Below are positions 54,598 through 62,976 of a DNA stretch of 64,000 nt, piece after piece. The notes beneath the pieces are model-generated. The model made no database searches. It was not told where the DNA came from and saw only the letters and a program-made list of their open reading frames with translations. Every line of letters starts with the position of its first letter. Position 1 is the stretch's first letter. Location: contig JBLWWJ010000001.1 of assembly GCA_048268005.1 (NCBI GenBank), positions 1,178,001 through 1,242,000 of the forward strand, read 5' to 3'. This DNA is from Ancylomarina sp048268005. GTDB lineage: Bacteria; Bacteroidota; Bacteroidia; Bacteroidales; Marinifilaceae. A program made the translations under genes and the position numbers.

Positions 54598-55670
54598 TAA
54601 TAAAGGTGATATAGCTTACTTTAAGTATATTTATGTTTATTAAATTTAACCTAATATGAATTACAGGACAGGGCTAATGTATTGTAATTTAGTGCATTTC
54701 AAGATCGAACAGGAGGGAAGGTGTTGAAGTGAAATTTTCAAATTGCTCAATTCATCTTATAGTGATATTCCAAATGAGTATATAAGTTTATTATTACCAT
54801 AGTCATTAATACGTTTAACAAGCTTATTTCCAAACTTCAACGACTAATGCATTGATTATTTTGAGGAAATAAGAGTATGATTTGGAACAATATTATACAG
54901 TTAATCTTTACAATAGACTCACTTTAATTTTATTATCATCAGTATGTTTTGCTGTAAAAACTGGATTAACAAGAGCAGATATTCTTCAATAATTATATAA
55001 GGACCGATTTTCAATTGGAGGAATTGACTCAACTGATATCATATTTTTATGTGATATTCTAAGAAATGAATGCTTTGAAGTTTCTTTTAAGATTAAATCT
55101 TTTGAGAACCACGATTCAAAACGAAGCGTGCAACTACGTCACTTTTTCATCCAGTGTTGTATTGGTTGATCTATATTTTGAATTCTCAGTTAGGTTTTGA
55201 CATATAATCACTGCTGACCAAGCACAAATAATATTTAAAACTACAATAAGGTTTTAGCAAGATAAACTCAAGGAACTTTATACAGTTTGAGAATGCTCTG
55301 TTTAAATTCCATGAACAACTTACTAATACTGTCGTAAATATTCAAATCTCAGTGAGGTTTTGGCAGGCTATTAATTGAATTATTTAACGATTATCGTAGC
55401 GTTTTAAGAATTAGTCACCTTGAATAAAAGTCTTATAATTCATATTAGGTTAAGTAGGATGTTTTAAGGAAAATATCGATATAATATGAGTAAGTCGTAG
55501 GTATAATCATCCGCATATCCTATTCACAAACAGATCTTTATATGCATTGATGTATTAGCTATTCTCTTAAAAGCAGACATCCAATCCAGGATCAGAATTA
55601 TTCATTAAGTATTAATGAGTTTGAAGATCTATTTTTTATAGAATCACCTTAAATTATACTCATTACCCCT
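54598..55670. other. ~1.1-kb region without an intact gene; possible decayed coding DNA
   Basis: No open frame of useful length on either strand. In one + frame around 54945-55150 the translation reads coding-like (CFAVKTGLTRADILQ, one stop, then LYKDRFSIGGIDSTDIIFLCDILRNECFEVSFKI), which suggests a disrupted gene, but the evidence is thin. There are no strong hairpins between the TPR-gene terminator and the operators at 55671. A structured or small RNA cannot be excluded. Confidence 0.35.
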
Positions 55671-55692
55671 AATTACGACAATAATCGTAATT
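55671..55692. promoter_or_regulatory. BlaI-type operator 1
   Basis: AATTACGA, 6-base spacer, TCGTAATT: a perfect 22-bp inverted repeat with the same TACGA-N6-TCGTA core as the next two sites. Confidence 0.8.
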
Positions 55693-55702
55693 AAATTTTG
55701 AA

Positions 55703-55720
55703 ATACGAATCCTATCGTAT
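55703..55720. promoter_or_regulatory. BlaI-type operator 2
   Basis: ATACGA, 6-base spacer, TCGTAT: perfect arms, centre 30 bases from operator 1. Confidence 0.8.
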
Positions 55721-55727
55721 ATATTTG

Positions 55728-55745
55728 ATACGAAATAAATCGTAG
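55728..55745. promoter_or_regulatory. BlaI-type operator 3
   Basis: ATACGA, 6-base spacer, TCGTAG (five of six arm bases pair), centre 25 bases from operator 2 and 18 bases before the blaI start codon. The three sites probably bind the repressor encoded next door, giving autoregulation. Confidence 0.78.
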
Positions 55746-55762
55746 TACAGATTCACCACAAT

Positions 55763-56161
55763 ATGATACCACAGAAGATTAAGCCAACTGAAGCCGAATT
55801 AGAAATATTACAAGTCTTATGGACATATGGTCCATCAACCGTTCGTTTTGTTAATGAGAAGCTTAAAGGCGAACGTAATGTGGGTTATACCACTAGTCTG
55901 AAAGTAATGCAAATTATGACTGAAAAAGGCATGCTAGATCGCTATAAAGACTCTAGAACGCATATTTACACAGCATTAGTAGAAGAAAAAGCCACCAAAA
56001 ATCAACTTCTAGATAAATTTGTGACCACTATTTTTGGTGGATCTGCCTCTGGAATGGTTCTTCAAGCTCTTGGTAATCAAAAATGTAGTGCGGAAGAATT
56101 AGAAGAAATAAAGAAATTAATTGACAGTATAGAAAAACAATCAGATCATGAACCTAAGTAG
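55763..56161 (+). CDS. blaI: BlaI/MecI/CopY-family transcriptional repressor
   Basis: A 132-residue winged-helix repressor: PTEAELEILQVLWTYGPSTVRFVNEKL (helix 1-2), YTTSLKVMQIMTEKGML (recognition helix and wing) and the C-terminal dimer helices (SAEELEEIKKLIDSIEKQ). In the family, it is cleaved or released by the partner BlaR1 protease. Its end overlaps the blaR1 start by 14 bases, and three matching palindromes lie just upstream. No beta-lactamase gene follows, so the regulated target is unknown. Confidence 0.92.
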   Translation: MIPQKIKPTEAELEILQVLWTYGPSTVRFVNEKLKGERNVGYTTSLKVMQIMTEKGMLDRYKDSRTHIYTALVEEKATKNQLLDKFVTTIFGGSASGMVLQALGNQKCSAEELEEIKKLIDSIEKQSDHEPK

Positions 56162-58466
56162 TATAAGCATTCATAGCTTGTCAGAAGCTTTGGCATGGAC
56201 TATATTCCATTCTATATGGCAAGCAGCATTAATCGCCGGACTTTTGGCCTTAGCTTTTCGATTTATTAATCAGAATAATGCGCGATTAAGATATACATTA
56301 GCGAGTTTGAGTATGCTATTGATATTTGTTTTGGCAGGTTTTACATTTGTTTTATCCTTACCAGCACAATCACTCCCAGTTAGTCTTGGGCATAGTGGTA
56401 TAAATACGGCGGTAATCGCCGAAACAAGCAGCCAAGCTTTCTCATGGGATTGGCTTAAAAGCCTCTTGCCCACTCAAATCTTATTCCCCATCCTTTTAAA
56501 AACCTGGATCATTGGTATTTGTTTACTTTCACTCAGAATGGTGATTAATTACACAACTGCCTTACGATTAAAAAAACATAAGGCTTTTCCCCTTGATGAG
56601 AAACACCTGGCCATAGCGCATAATGTGTTGAAGCGTTTTAAAATTAAAAAAGCGGTGTTGTTTAAAGAATCAAGATCTATCGATTCTCCCTCTTTAATAG
56701 GCTATTTTAAACCTGTGATTCTTCTACCCATTAGTTTGATGAGTGGGATACCAGACAATCAATTAGAAACAATTATTGCTCATGAATTGGCTCACATCAG
56801 TCGTCACGACTACTTGGTTCAGTTTATACAAGGCATAATCGAGATACTATTTTTCTACCATCCTATGGTTTGGTGGCTGTCTTCTGTGGTTAATACCGAA
56901 AGAGAACACATTTGTGATGATCTGGCGGTGAAGGTTTGTGGTGAATCCTTAACCCTAATTAAAGCCTTAAATAATATGGAAAGTTTAAGAAAAAAGAAAC
57001 CGGAATTCGTTTTAAGTTTTTCGGGAAAGAAAGCGAATCTTTTACATAGAGTTCGTCGAATACTAAATCCAGTCTCGGTAAAACACCCGAAACTGGAACG
57101 AGGGTTAATAAGTGCCCTATTTGTATTTGCCCTATCTGGAATGATTTTGTTTTCAAATCTGGCAAATTCCAAAAATCAAGTTCAAGATGAATCGAAAAAC
57201 TCTGCAAATCTATTAATTGGTGATGAAATGTCATCTATCTCACCTCTTATTCACGCTCCTCAAAAGAAAAAGAAGAAGTCAAAGAAAAAAAAGATCGCAG
57301 CTCCTGCAGAACCTGCTGTAGCAAGTGTAGATGAATTACAAGCCTTACCAGAAGTCCCTGAGCTTAATGACAAAGCTATTGCTTTACCAGATACAGTAAA
57401 GGAAGTTGAGGAGGTATTAGAAATTCAAAAAGATGCTTTAAAGGACGCTCTTGAAGAATTAGAGGAAGTTAGTGTTGAAATAAATGAAGAAACCATAAAA
57501 GAGCTCAAAGAGAGTTTGAAGGAATTGGAATCAGTCGACATTGATATAGAAAAAGAACTTATTGAGGCTGAAGCTGAGATGGATATTGAGCTAAAAGAGT
57601 TGGAAATGATTGAAATAGATGATTCTTTCAAAGATATTGATGAAAATACGGATTTGAGCGAAAAGGAAAAAAAAGAATTAAAGGCAAAGATTAAAGCTTC
57701 TTTGGAGAAAGTTAATTCTGAAGAGTTTCGTCAACAGATTCGCGAGAATCTGGAACGTGGCAGAGAAAGCTTAAAACATCAAATGGAGAAGATCAAGTCT
57801 GGTCAATTTCAGAAGAATATCGAGATCCAAAAAGAAAAGATCAAGGAAATGATTGAGAAATTTGAATCTCCAGAATTCCAAAAGAATCTAAAGGAAAATC
57901 TGGAAAAAAGCCGTGAGCATATTAAGGCGCGTTTAAAAGAAATTGAATCACCCGAATTTCAGGAAGAGTTAAAAGAAAAAATCAAGGAATCTAAAAAGAA
58001 AAATAAGAAGACTAAGATCAAGTTTAGTTCCGATGAAACGCCTCTATGCCTCCTCAATGGTCTTGAAATCAGTAAGAAAGTGATGGAAAAGCTTGATCCT
58101 GATTCAATTGATTCTATTACCGTATTAAAAGATGAAGAGAGCAAAAAAGCTTATGGGTCTAAAGCCAGAGATGGCATTATTCTTATAAGAACTAAGAATA
58201 CTTCAAGAAATAATGCAACGAAGAATAAGACCATTAAGTTTAAAGGAAAAACGAAGAATCCCCCACTTTATATCATTGATGGTTCTAAAATGGATAAAAG
58301 CATGAATATAAACGATATTGACCCTGCCGATATTGAATCGATAACTGTTTTGAAGGATGAATCTGCTATTGAAAAATATGGAAAAGAAGCAAAAAATGGT
58401 GTGATCGAGATAATAACAAAAAATGAACGCATTAAGAATTTTAATGAATATATGAAGTCAAAATAA
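56148..58466 (+). CDS. blaR1: BlaR1/MecR1-type M56 metallopeptidase with SusC-plug-like tail
   Basis: A 772-residue membrane sensor-protease. Four N-terminal helices hold the M56 zinc site HELAH (near residue 212), with NTEREHICDDLAV carrying the further Glu ligand. A helix near 320-337 follows, then ~270 residues of charged, repetitive coiled coil (ELKELE-type and ESPEFQ(K/E)NLKE repeats). Last come two copies of a plug-like motif, IDSITVLKDEESKKAYGSKARDGIILI and IESITVLKDESAIEKYGKEAKNGVIEI, as at the start of SusC-type TonB receptors. There is no penicillin-binding sensor domain, so the signal is not simply a beta-lactam. Confidence 0.88.
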   Translation: MNLSSISIHSLSEALAWTIFHSIWQAALIAGLLALAFRFINQNNARLRYTLASLSMLLIFVLAGFTFVLSLPAQSLPVSLGHSGINTAVIAETSSQAFSWDWLKSLLPTQILFPILLKTWIIGICLLSLRMVINYTTALRLKKHKAFPLDEKHLAIAHNVLKRFKIKKAVLFKESRSIDSPSLIGYFKPVILLPISLMSGIPDNQLETIIAHELAHISRHDYLVQFIQGIIEILFFYHPMVWWLSSVVNTEREHICDDLAVKVCGESLTLIKALNNMESLRKKKPEFVLSFSGKKANLLHRVRRILNPVSVKHPKLERGLISALFVFALSGMILFSNLANSKNQVQDESKNSANLLIGDEMSSISPLIHAPQKKKKKSKKKKIAAPAEPAVASVDELQALPEVPELNDKAIALPDTVKEVEEVLEIQKDALKDALEELEEVSVEINEETIKELKESLKELESVDIDIEKELIEAEAEMDIELKELEMIEIDDSFKDIDENTDLSEKEKKELKAKIKASLEKVNSEEFRQQIRENLERGRESLKHQMEKIKSGQFQKNIEIQKEKIKEMIEKFESPEFQKNLKENLEKSREHIKARLKEIESPEFQEELKEKIKESKKKNKKTKIKFSSDETPLCLLNGLEISKKVMEKLDPDSIDSITVLKDEESKKAYGSKARDGIILIRTKNTSRNNATKNKTIKFKGKTKNPPLYIIDGSKMDKSMNINDIDPADIESITVLKDESAIEKYGKEAKNGVIEIITKNERIKNFNEYMKSK

Positions 58467-58484
58467 GTCTTGATTTAATTTAAA

Positions 58485-58513
58485 GAAACGACTCCTTGGG
58501 GTCGTTTTTTTTT
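58485..58513 (+). terminator. Intrinsic terminator of blaI-blaR1
   Basis: AACGAC...GTCGTT with inner CC/GG pairing, followed by eight T. Confidence 0.85.
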
Positions 58514-58578
58514 ATATCCTAAAATTTAATGCTAAATATTAAAATGTGTTAGCTTTGAGTTTTAAAATAAGGACTAGC

Positions 58579-58935
58579 ATGAAAAATAAAATCTATTACC
58601 TATCCACTTGCACCACCTGTCAACGAATTATGAAAGAACTTGGCATAGATGAGAGGTTTGAACAGCAAGATATAAAAGTTGAAAATATAAATGAAGCTGA
58701 TTTAAACGTTTTTGCAGAACAAGCGGGTTCTTATGAAGCCTTGTTCAGTAAAAGAGCCATGAAGTATAAGTCTATGGGTTTGAAAGAGAAGAACTTGTCG
58801 GAAGAAGATTATAAGCAATTAATGCTGGATGAATACACTTTCCTTAAGCGTCCTTTTATTCTTATCGATGGTGAAGCTTTTGTAGGCAATGCCAAGAAAA
58901 CTGTTGAGGCTGCCAAAATTAAACTGAACAAATAA
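58579..58935 (+). CDS. ArsC/Spx-family thioredoxin-fold protein
   Basis: A 118-residue protein of the arsenate reductase-like family. The N-terminal YLSTCTTCQRIMKELGI has a CXXC pair (Cys 11 and 14). The C-terminal half has LFSKRAMKYKSMG, and FLKRPFILIDGEAFVGNAKK with the family Arg-Pro. It could be an arsenate reductase of the glutaredoxin type or an Spx/YffB-like protein; no other ars gene is near, so I do not assign arsenate. The ATG at 58579 is chosen over one eleven codons upstream, which precedes the first beta strand. Confidence 0.82.
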   Translation: MKNKIYYLSTCTTCQRIMKELGIDERFEQQDIKVENINEADLNVFAEQAGSYEALFSKRAMKYKSMGLKEKNLSEEDYKQLMLDEYTFLKRPFILIDGEAFVGNAKKTVEAAKIKLNK

Positions 58936-59021
58936 ACAATTTCTCCAATCTTCGGATGATTATATACGATTCTGATATACTCATCCGATGATTTATCATA
59001 TAAAAAATCTAGGTTTGCCAC

Positions 59022-59051
59022 TTGTTTTTTTCACAATGTAAAGTATATTTG
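59022..59051 (+). promoter_or_regulatory. Good Bacteroidota-type promoter for the 59083 operon
   Basis: TTG at 59022, a 19-base spacer, then an exact TATATTTG at 59044-59051. The first start codon follows 31 bases after the -7 box. Confidence 0.65.
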
Positions 59052-59082
59052 CCATAAGGTAAAAATATTTAAACATTATATT

Positions 59083-59580
59083 ATGGAAACAAATGAATTG
59101 ATTAGTCTAGGAGCAATCTCAATTATAGGCATATTGTTTTATGCAATTAAACCTAAAAAGGACATTAGGATGCTTGCTATCGAAGATAAAATAAAGCTTC
59201 TTCCCTATTGGTTTAAGTTCATAGGTATTGGTATTGCTATTTTAAGTCAGATTGTAAATTTCAGTATAGATATTTGGGAAATAAATTTTGAGAGAGATTA
59301 TACAGTATTAGCTTTAATATTGGGCTTATTACTTGTTTCTCTATCCTCAGAAAAAACTGAAGATGAGATGTCTAAACAAATCCGGACGAATTCTATATTT
59401 TATGCTTTTTTTGCAGGTATTTTAGCTCATTTCGCTTTAGTTTTTATAAATTATTGGGTAGGTGGAGCAATTAAAGAGCACTCATCTATGCATTTAACAC
59501 TATGGATGTTAGGTATTTATCTGGGAACATTTCATTCGTCTAAAAAACGACTGGAAATACTTAATTCAATTGAAGACTAA
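59083..59580 (+). CDS. Membrane protein, partner of a small HTH regulator
   Basis: A 165-residue protein with about five hydrophobic segments (residues 5-22, 42-60, 70-88, 104-124, 132-150). No family named. The stop is followed two bases later by a Cro-like HTH gene, a pairing often seen for small membrane proteins whose expression the regulator controls. The 5' promoter at 59022 serves both. Confidence 0.72.
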   Translation: METNELISLGAISIIGILFYAIKPKKDIRMLAIEDKIKLLPYWFKFIGIGIAILSQIVNFSIDIWEINFERDYTVLALILGLLLVSLSSEKTEDEMSKQIRTNSIFYAFFAGILAHFALVFINYWVGGAIKEHSSMHLTLWMLGIYLGTFHSSKKRLEILNSIED

Positions 59581-59582
59581 GT

Positions 59583-59783
59583 ATGAAAAACACGATAAAA
59601 GTTGAACGTGCTATTCTTGATTTAACTCAAGAAGAACTTGCTAAGAAAATAGGAGTATCTCGCCAAACAATTAGCTCTATTGAGAAAAATAGATACGTCC
59701 CTTCAACGGTTCTGGCTCTCAAAATGTCAGAACTTTTTAATAAGCCAGTTAATGCCTTTTTTAAACTGACTGATGATGATTAA
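59583..59783 (+). CDS. Small XRE/Cro-type DNA-binding regulator
   Basis: A 66-residue protein made of one helix-turn-helix domain: LTQEELAKKIGVSRQTISSIEKNRYVPSTVLALKMSELF. This matches the short YgzD-type family (about 65-70 residues) without an effector domain. It is translated two bases after the membrane-protein stop and probably regulates its own operon. Confidence 0.9.
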   Translation: MKNTIKVERAILDLTQEELAKKIGVSRQTISSIEKNRYVPSTVLALKMSELFNKPVNAFFKLTDDD

Positions 59784-59802
59784 ATATGAATTGAAATAAA
59801 TA

Positions 59803-59843
59803 AAAACAGTCCTGCAGTTTTTTTAACTCCAGGACTGTTTTGG
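59803..59843 (+). terminator. Intrinsic terminator
   Basis: AAAACAGTCCTG pairs with CAGGACTGTTTT around a T-rich loop. Confidence 0.8.
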
Positions 59844-60008
59844 GAATAGGGCTTTTGTTTGTAATTTAATCATGCAAACGTTTGCTGTTATATACCGAAG
59901 ATTTATGTAGTTAAGTAATGTTAATAAGGGAGCTTAAACTCCTTAAAAAATTATTTTTACATACTTATAACATGAATTGAGATAACAAGTGACAAAAAAA
60001 ATATTAGA

Positions 60009-60824
60009 ATGCATAGAAGAGAATTTGTAAAACGAACAGGTATTGTTGGTATGTTAACACTTGTTGGCGTCATACCAGCTTGTGACCTTCCCTTTGAATA
60101 TAGTCCTTATGATATAGTCGTGGAGGATAAATTCAAGGATTTAACAGCTAAGAATTTAGCTAAGTTAAAGGAAATGGAGACTGGGAAATCTTCGTTTAAG
60201 TTTGCTTTTATTACGGATACACATACGTTTTACGACGAATTTGAAGAAGCTGTTAAGGCTATTAATGCCAGAGATGATATTGATTTTATAATCCATGGCG
60301 GAGATTTAACCTTGAGTGCTTTACACAAGGAGTTTACTTGGTTTAACGAGATTATGGCAAAGCTTGATAAACCCTTTTTAACGGTTATCGGGAATCATGA
60401 TTACTTGTCTAATGGTAAAGCTATTTACGAAAAATCTTTAGGTGCAACCAATTATACTTTCACATTCAGGGGAACTAAATTTGTCATGTTCGACAATACA
60501 GTCTGGGAAAACAAGAACACAGATCCGGATTTTGATTGGTTTAAAGAGAACTTGAAGAATGATGATGGATATAACCATGTGATTCCAGTATCTCACATTC
60601 CGCCCTGGGATGATCAGTTTAATTATGGGAACTCCATTGTTTTTAATCAAATTATGGAGGACAATGACATCAAGCTTTCGATACATGGGCATATTCACCA
60701 TTTTTATTATGCAAAAGAATATGATCAAATCGATTACTTAGCAGGAGGTGATATTGCAGATAAAGATTTTATCGTAATCTCCATCGAAGAGGATAATTAC
60801 AGCTTTGAAAGGGTCTATTTTTAA
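60009..60824 (+). CDS. Exported calcineurin-like metallophosphoesterase
   Basis: A 271-residue phosphoesterase. The five metal motifs are all present: ITDTHTF, GGDLT, GNHDY, SHIPPW and HGHIHH. The N-terminus MHRREFVKRTGIVGMLTLVGVIPAC has an RR pair followed by a hydrophobic segment and a lipobox-like PAC, so a lipoprotein, possibly Tat-type, at the membrane is likely. Substrate unknown; acid phosphatase-like or sphingomyelinase-like relatives exist. Confidence 0.88.
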   Translation: MHRREFVKRTGIVGMLTLVGVIPACDLPFEYSPYDIVVEDKFKDLTAKNLAKLKEMETGKSSFKFAFITDTHTFYDEFEEAVKAINARDDIDFIIHGGDLTLSALHKEFTWFNEIMAKLDKPFLTVIGNHDYLSNGKAIYEKSLGATNYTFTFRGTKFVMFDNTVWENKNTDPDFDWFKENLKNDDGYNHVIPVSHIPPWDDQFNYGNSIVFNQIMEDNDIKLSIHGHIHHFYYAKEYDQIDYLAGGDIADKDFIVISIEEDNYSFERVYF

Positions 60825-60937
60825 AACAGAAATTCAAACTAAAATGTTTAGACCTATTTTGAACCAAACAGAATGTATTAGCCAAATTAAATCATTCGAA
60901 GGACCGATTGTGGTACGAAATTGAAAAAAAAAATGAA

Positions 60938-61537
60938 ATGATTAAAATAATCTCATCTATAATTCTAATTGTGGTATTATTAAATACTGCAGCTTTTAGT
61001 TCTAATATAAAGGATGCTGAAAACGGAAATGCCAAAAGAAAGTGGTACCTGCCTCGGGATGCGAAAATTCAGTACGCCGGTAATATTGGCTTTATGTCTG
61101 TAGGTGCTACATACTATTTAGCAAAAGATTGGTATCGTTTGTCACTCATGTATGGTATGGCTTCTGGTCGTCACGAAGTTGAAACTCTTAATACTCTAGC
61201 TTTTAAGAATACCTTTTTGATTAAGAAATTTAAGATTAAAGATTTTACGATTGCCCCTACCGCAGGATTAAGCATTAATGTTGGGTCGACCCATAATACT
61301 TACAGGAAATTCCCTGAACATTTTCCGGATGACTATTACTTTCAAAACAAAATTCACTTTGCCCCTTTTGTTGGAGGAATGATATATCATCCACTACCCT
61401 ATAAAACGATTAAAGGTATGGACTTCTATTTTGAAATGGGGACCATGGATAATTATCTACTTGAGGCTATTCGAACAGATTACGTCAAGTATAGTGACAT
61501 ATGGAATCTAGCTTTAGGACTTTCTTTCTATTTTTAG
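60938..61537 (+). CDS. Exported, probable outer-membrane beta-barrel protein
   Basis: A 199-residue protein with a Sec signal (MIKIISSIILIVVLLNTAAFS). The mature part alternates aromatic and polar strands (YAGNIGFMSVGATYYL, WYRLSLMYGMASG, IAPTAGLSINVG, HFAPFVGGMIYH, WNLALGLSFYF) and ends in Phe, both marks of an outer-membrane barrel. No family named. I chose the ATG at 60938; the TTG ten codons earlier would extend the signal with polar residues. Confidence 0.72.
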   Translation: MIKIISSIILIVVLLNTAAFSSNIKDAENGNAKRKWYLPRDAKIQYAGNIGFMSVGATYYLAKDWYRLSLMYGMASGRHEVETLNTLAFKNTFLIKKFKIKDFTIAPTAGLSINVGSTHNTYRKFPEHFPDDYYFQNKIHFAPFVGGMIYHPLPYKTIKGMDFYFEMGTMDNYLLEAIRTDYVKYSDIWNLALGLSFYF

Positions 61538-61607
61538 ATTCGAAGAGATCTTATTATTTATAGAAATAATATTAGGTTTCACTCAATCAAAAAGGAGTTT
61601 TTAAGAT

Positions 61608-61665
61608 ATAAGGCCTTATTTGCCATAGTTCTTGCGACTATGATGCAAATAGGGCTTTTTTTTTG
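61608..61665 (+). terminator. Intrinsic terminator
   Basis: A long imperfect stem pairs GCCTTATTTGC with GCAAATAGGGC and CATAGT with ACTATG, then runs into nine T. Confidence 0.85.
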
Positions 61666-61724
61666 TTTGGCATGTCACAAAAAAGTTTTAGTTTCGTAAT
61701 GTTTATTAATTCTAAATAAAAGTA

Positions 61725-62738
61725 ATGCGATCAAATTTCTGGCACACACAAACCACTCCTTCATTCTCATTGGCACCTATGGAAGATGTTACGGATACTG
61801 TTTTTCGAGAAATGGTACTAAGAAACTCTGAAGAAGGTAAATTACATTTATTGTTTTCCGAATTTACCTCAACAGATGGTATGTGTCATGAAATTGGGCA
61901 TGATAAGGTGAAGCATCGCCTTCAAATTAATCCAAGTGAACAAAAGCAATTGAAAGATAAGTCTGTCAGGTTAATTGCTCAAATCTGGGGTAAAAATCCG
62001 GAGAAATACTATAAAACAGCTCAATATATCGCTCAAGAAACTGATTTTGATGGTATTGACATCAATATGGGCTGTCCCGTAAAGAATGTCGTTAAATCAG
62101 GATGTTGTTCTGCTCTTATACAGGAGCCTGAATTGGCTAAAGAAATTATTTTGGCCACTCGTGAAGGATCAAATTTACCGCTGAGTGTAAAAACACGAAT
62201 TGGGTTTAAGGAAATTGTGACCGAATCATGGGTATCTCATCTACTTAGCATGCCAATTGATGCCCTTATTCTTCATGGACGAATTCAGAAGCAGATGTCA
62301 GAAGGTTTGGCAGATTGGGATGAGATTGCGAAAGCTGTAAACTTAAGAAATCAACTTGCTCCTAACATCAAGATTATTGGGAATGGTGATGTCATGTCTT
62401 ATCAGGATGGTATCGATAAAGTTAATCAGTTTGGAGTGGACGGTGTGATGATTGGTCGAGGAATTTTCAAAGATCCCTGGTTGTTTAATCCCAACTTAAA
62501 TGAGATAAGTGAAAAGACTCGTTTGAAGATGCTTTGGGAACATACAGAACTTTATCAACAAACCTGGCAAGGCAATAAGAATTTTGCTATTCTGAAGCGT
62601 TTCTTCAAAATCTATTGCAAGGAATTTTATGGTGCAGCCAAATTATGCCACCAGTTAATGCAAACTTCATCAGCAAACGAGGTGAAAAATGCTCTTGAAT
62701 TCCATAAATCGAGTGTTGAATTAAAAGAAATTGTCTAA
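61725..62738 (+). CDS. dus: tRNA-dihydrouridine synthase
   Basis: A 337-residue FMN enzyme that reduces uridine in tRNA D-loops. Family blocks: LAPMEDVTDTVFREMV (FMN site), DGIDINMGCPVKNVVKSGCCSAL with the catalytic Cys near residue 125, VKTRIGF, LILHGR, IGNGDV and GVMIGRGIFKDPWLF. The subfamily (DusA, B or C) is not assigned; the FSEFTSTDGM segment and total length fit a Bacteroidota group distinct from DusB with NifR3 length. Confidence 0.92.
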   Translation: MRSNFWHTQTTPSFSLAPMEDVTDTVFREMVLRNSEEGKLHLLFSEFTSTDGMCHEIGHDKVKHRLQINPSEQKQLKDKSVRLIAQIWGKNPEKYYKTAQYIAQETDFDGIDINMGCPVKNVVKSGCCSALIQEPELAKEIILATREGSNLPLSVKTRIGFKEIVTESWVSHLLSMPIDALILHGRIQKQMSEGLADWDEIAKAVNLRNQLAPNIKIIGNGDVMSYQDGIDKVNQFGVDGVMIGRGIFKDPWLFNPNLNEISEKTRLKMLWEHTELYQQTWQGNKNFAILKRFFKIYCKEFYGAAKLCHQLMQTSSANEVKNALEFHKSSVELKEIV

Positions 62739-62811
62739 CTGACACTTTTCCCTTGAATTTACCCTTCTGAGAATGGCATATTTAAACCGAAAATGTATCA
62801 TAGGTCAGAAT

Positions 62812-62828
62812 AGCCCTAAAATAGGGCT
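62812..62828. other. Small hairpin in the dus / radical SAM intergenic region
   Basis: AGCCCTA AAA TAGGGCT forms a 7-bp stem but is followed by CTCTGG and not by T, so it is a poor terminator. The rest of 62739-62976 shows nothing else. Confidence 0.4.
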
Positions 62829-62976
62829 CTCTGGGAGGTTGTGAAATTGTGTAAGCGCCTGTTTATCGGTTTTTTATTCCCTTTTTTTAATGTTCAAAAT
62901 TCGCTTACAACTAGATTTATTTATCAAAATAATAGAATTTCACCTTAAATATTCCGAGATTAGATCAAGAATTTAA

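Noticed and set aside
57425..57631. Ser/Ile-rich minus-strand frame inside blaR1
   Set aside because: Antisense shadow of the Glu/Lys-rich coiled coil.
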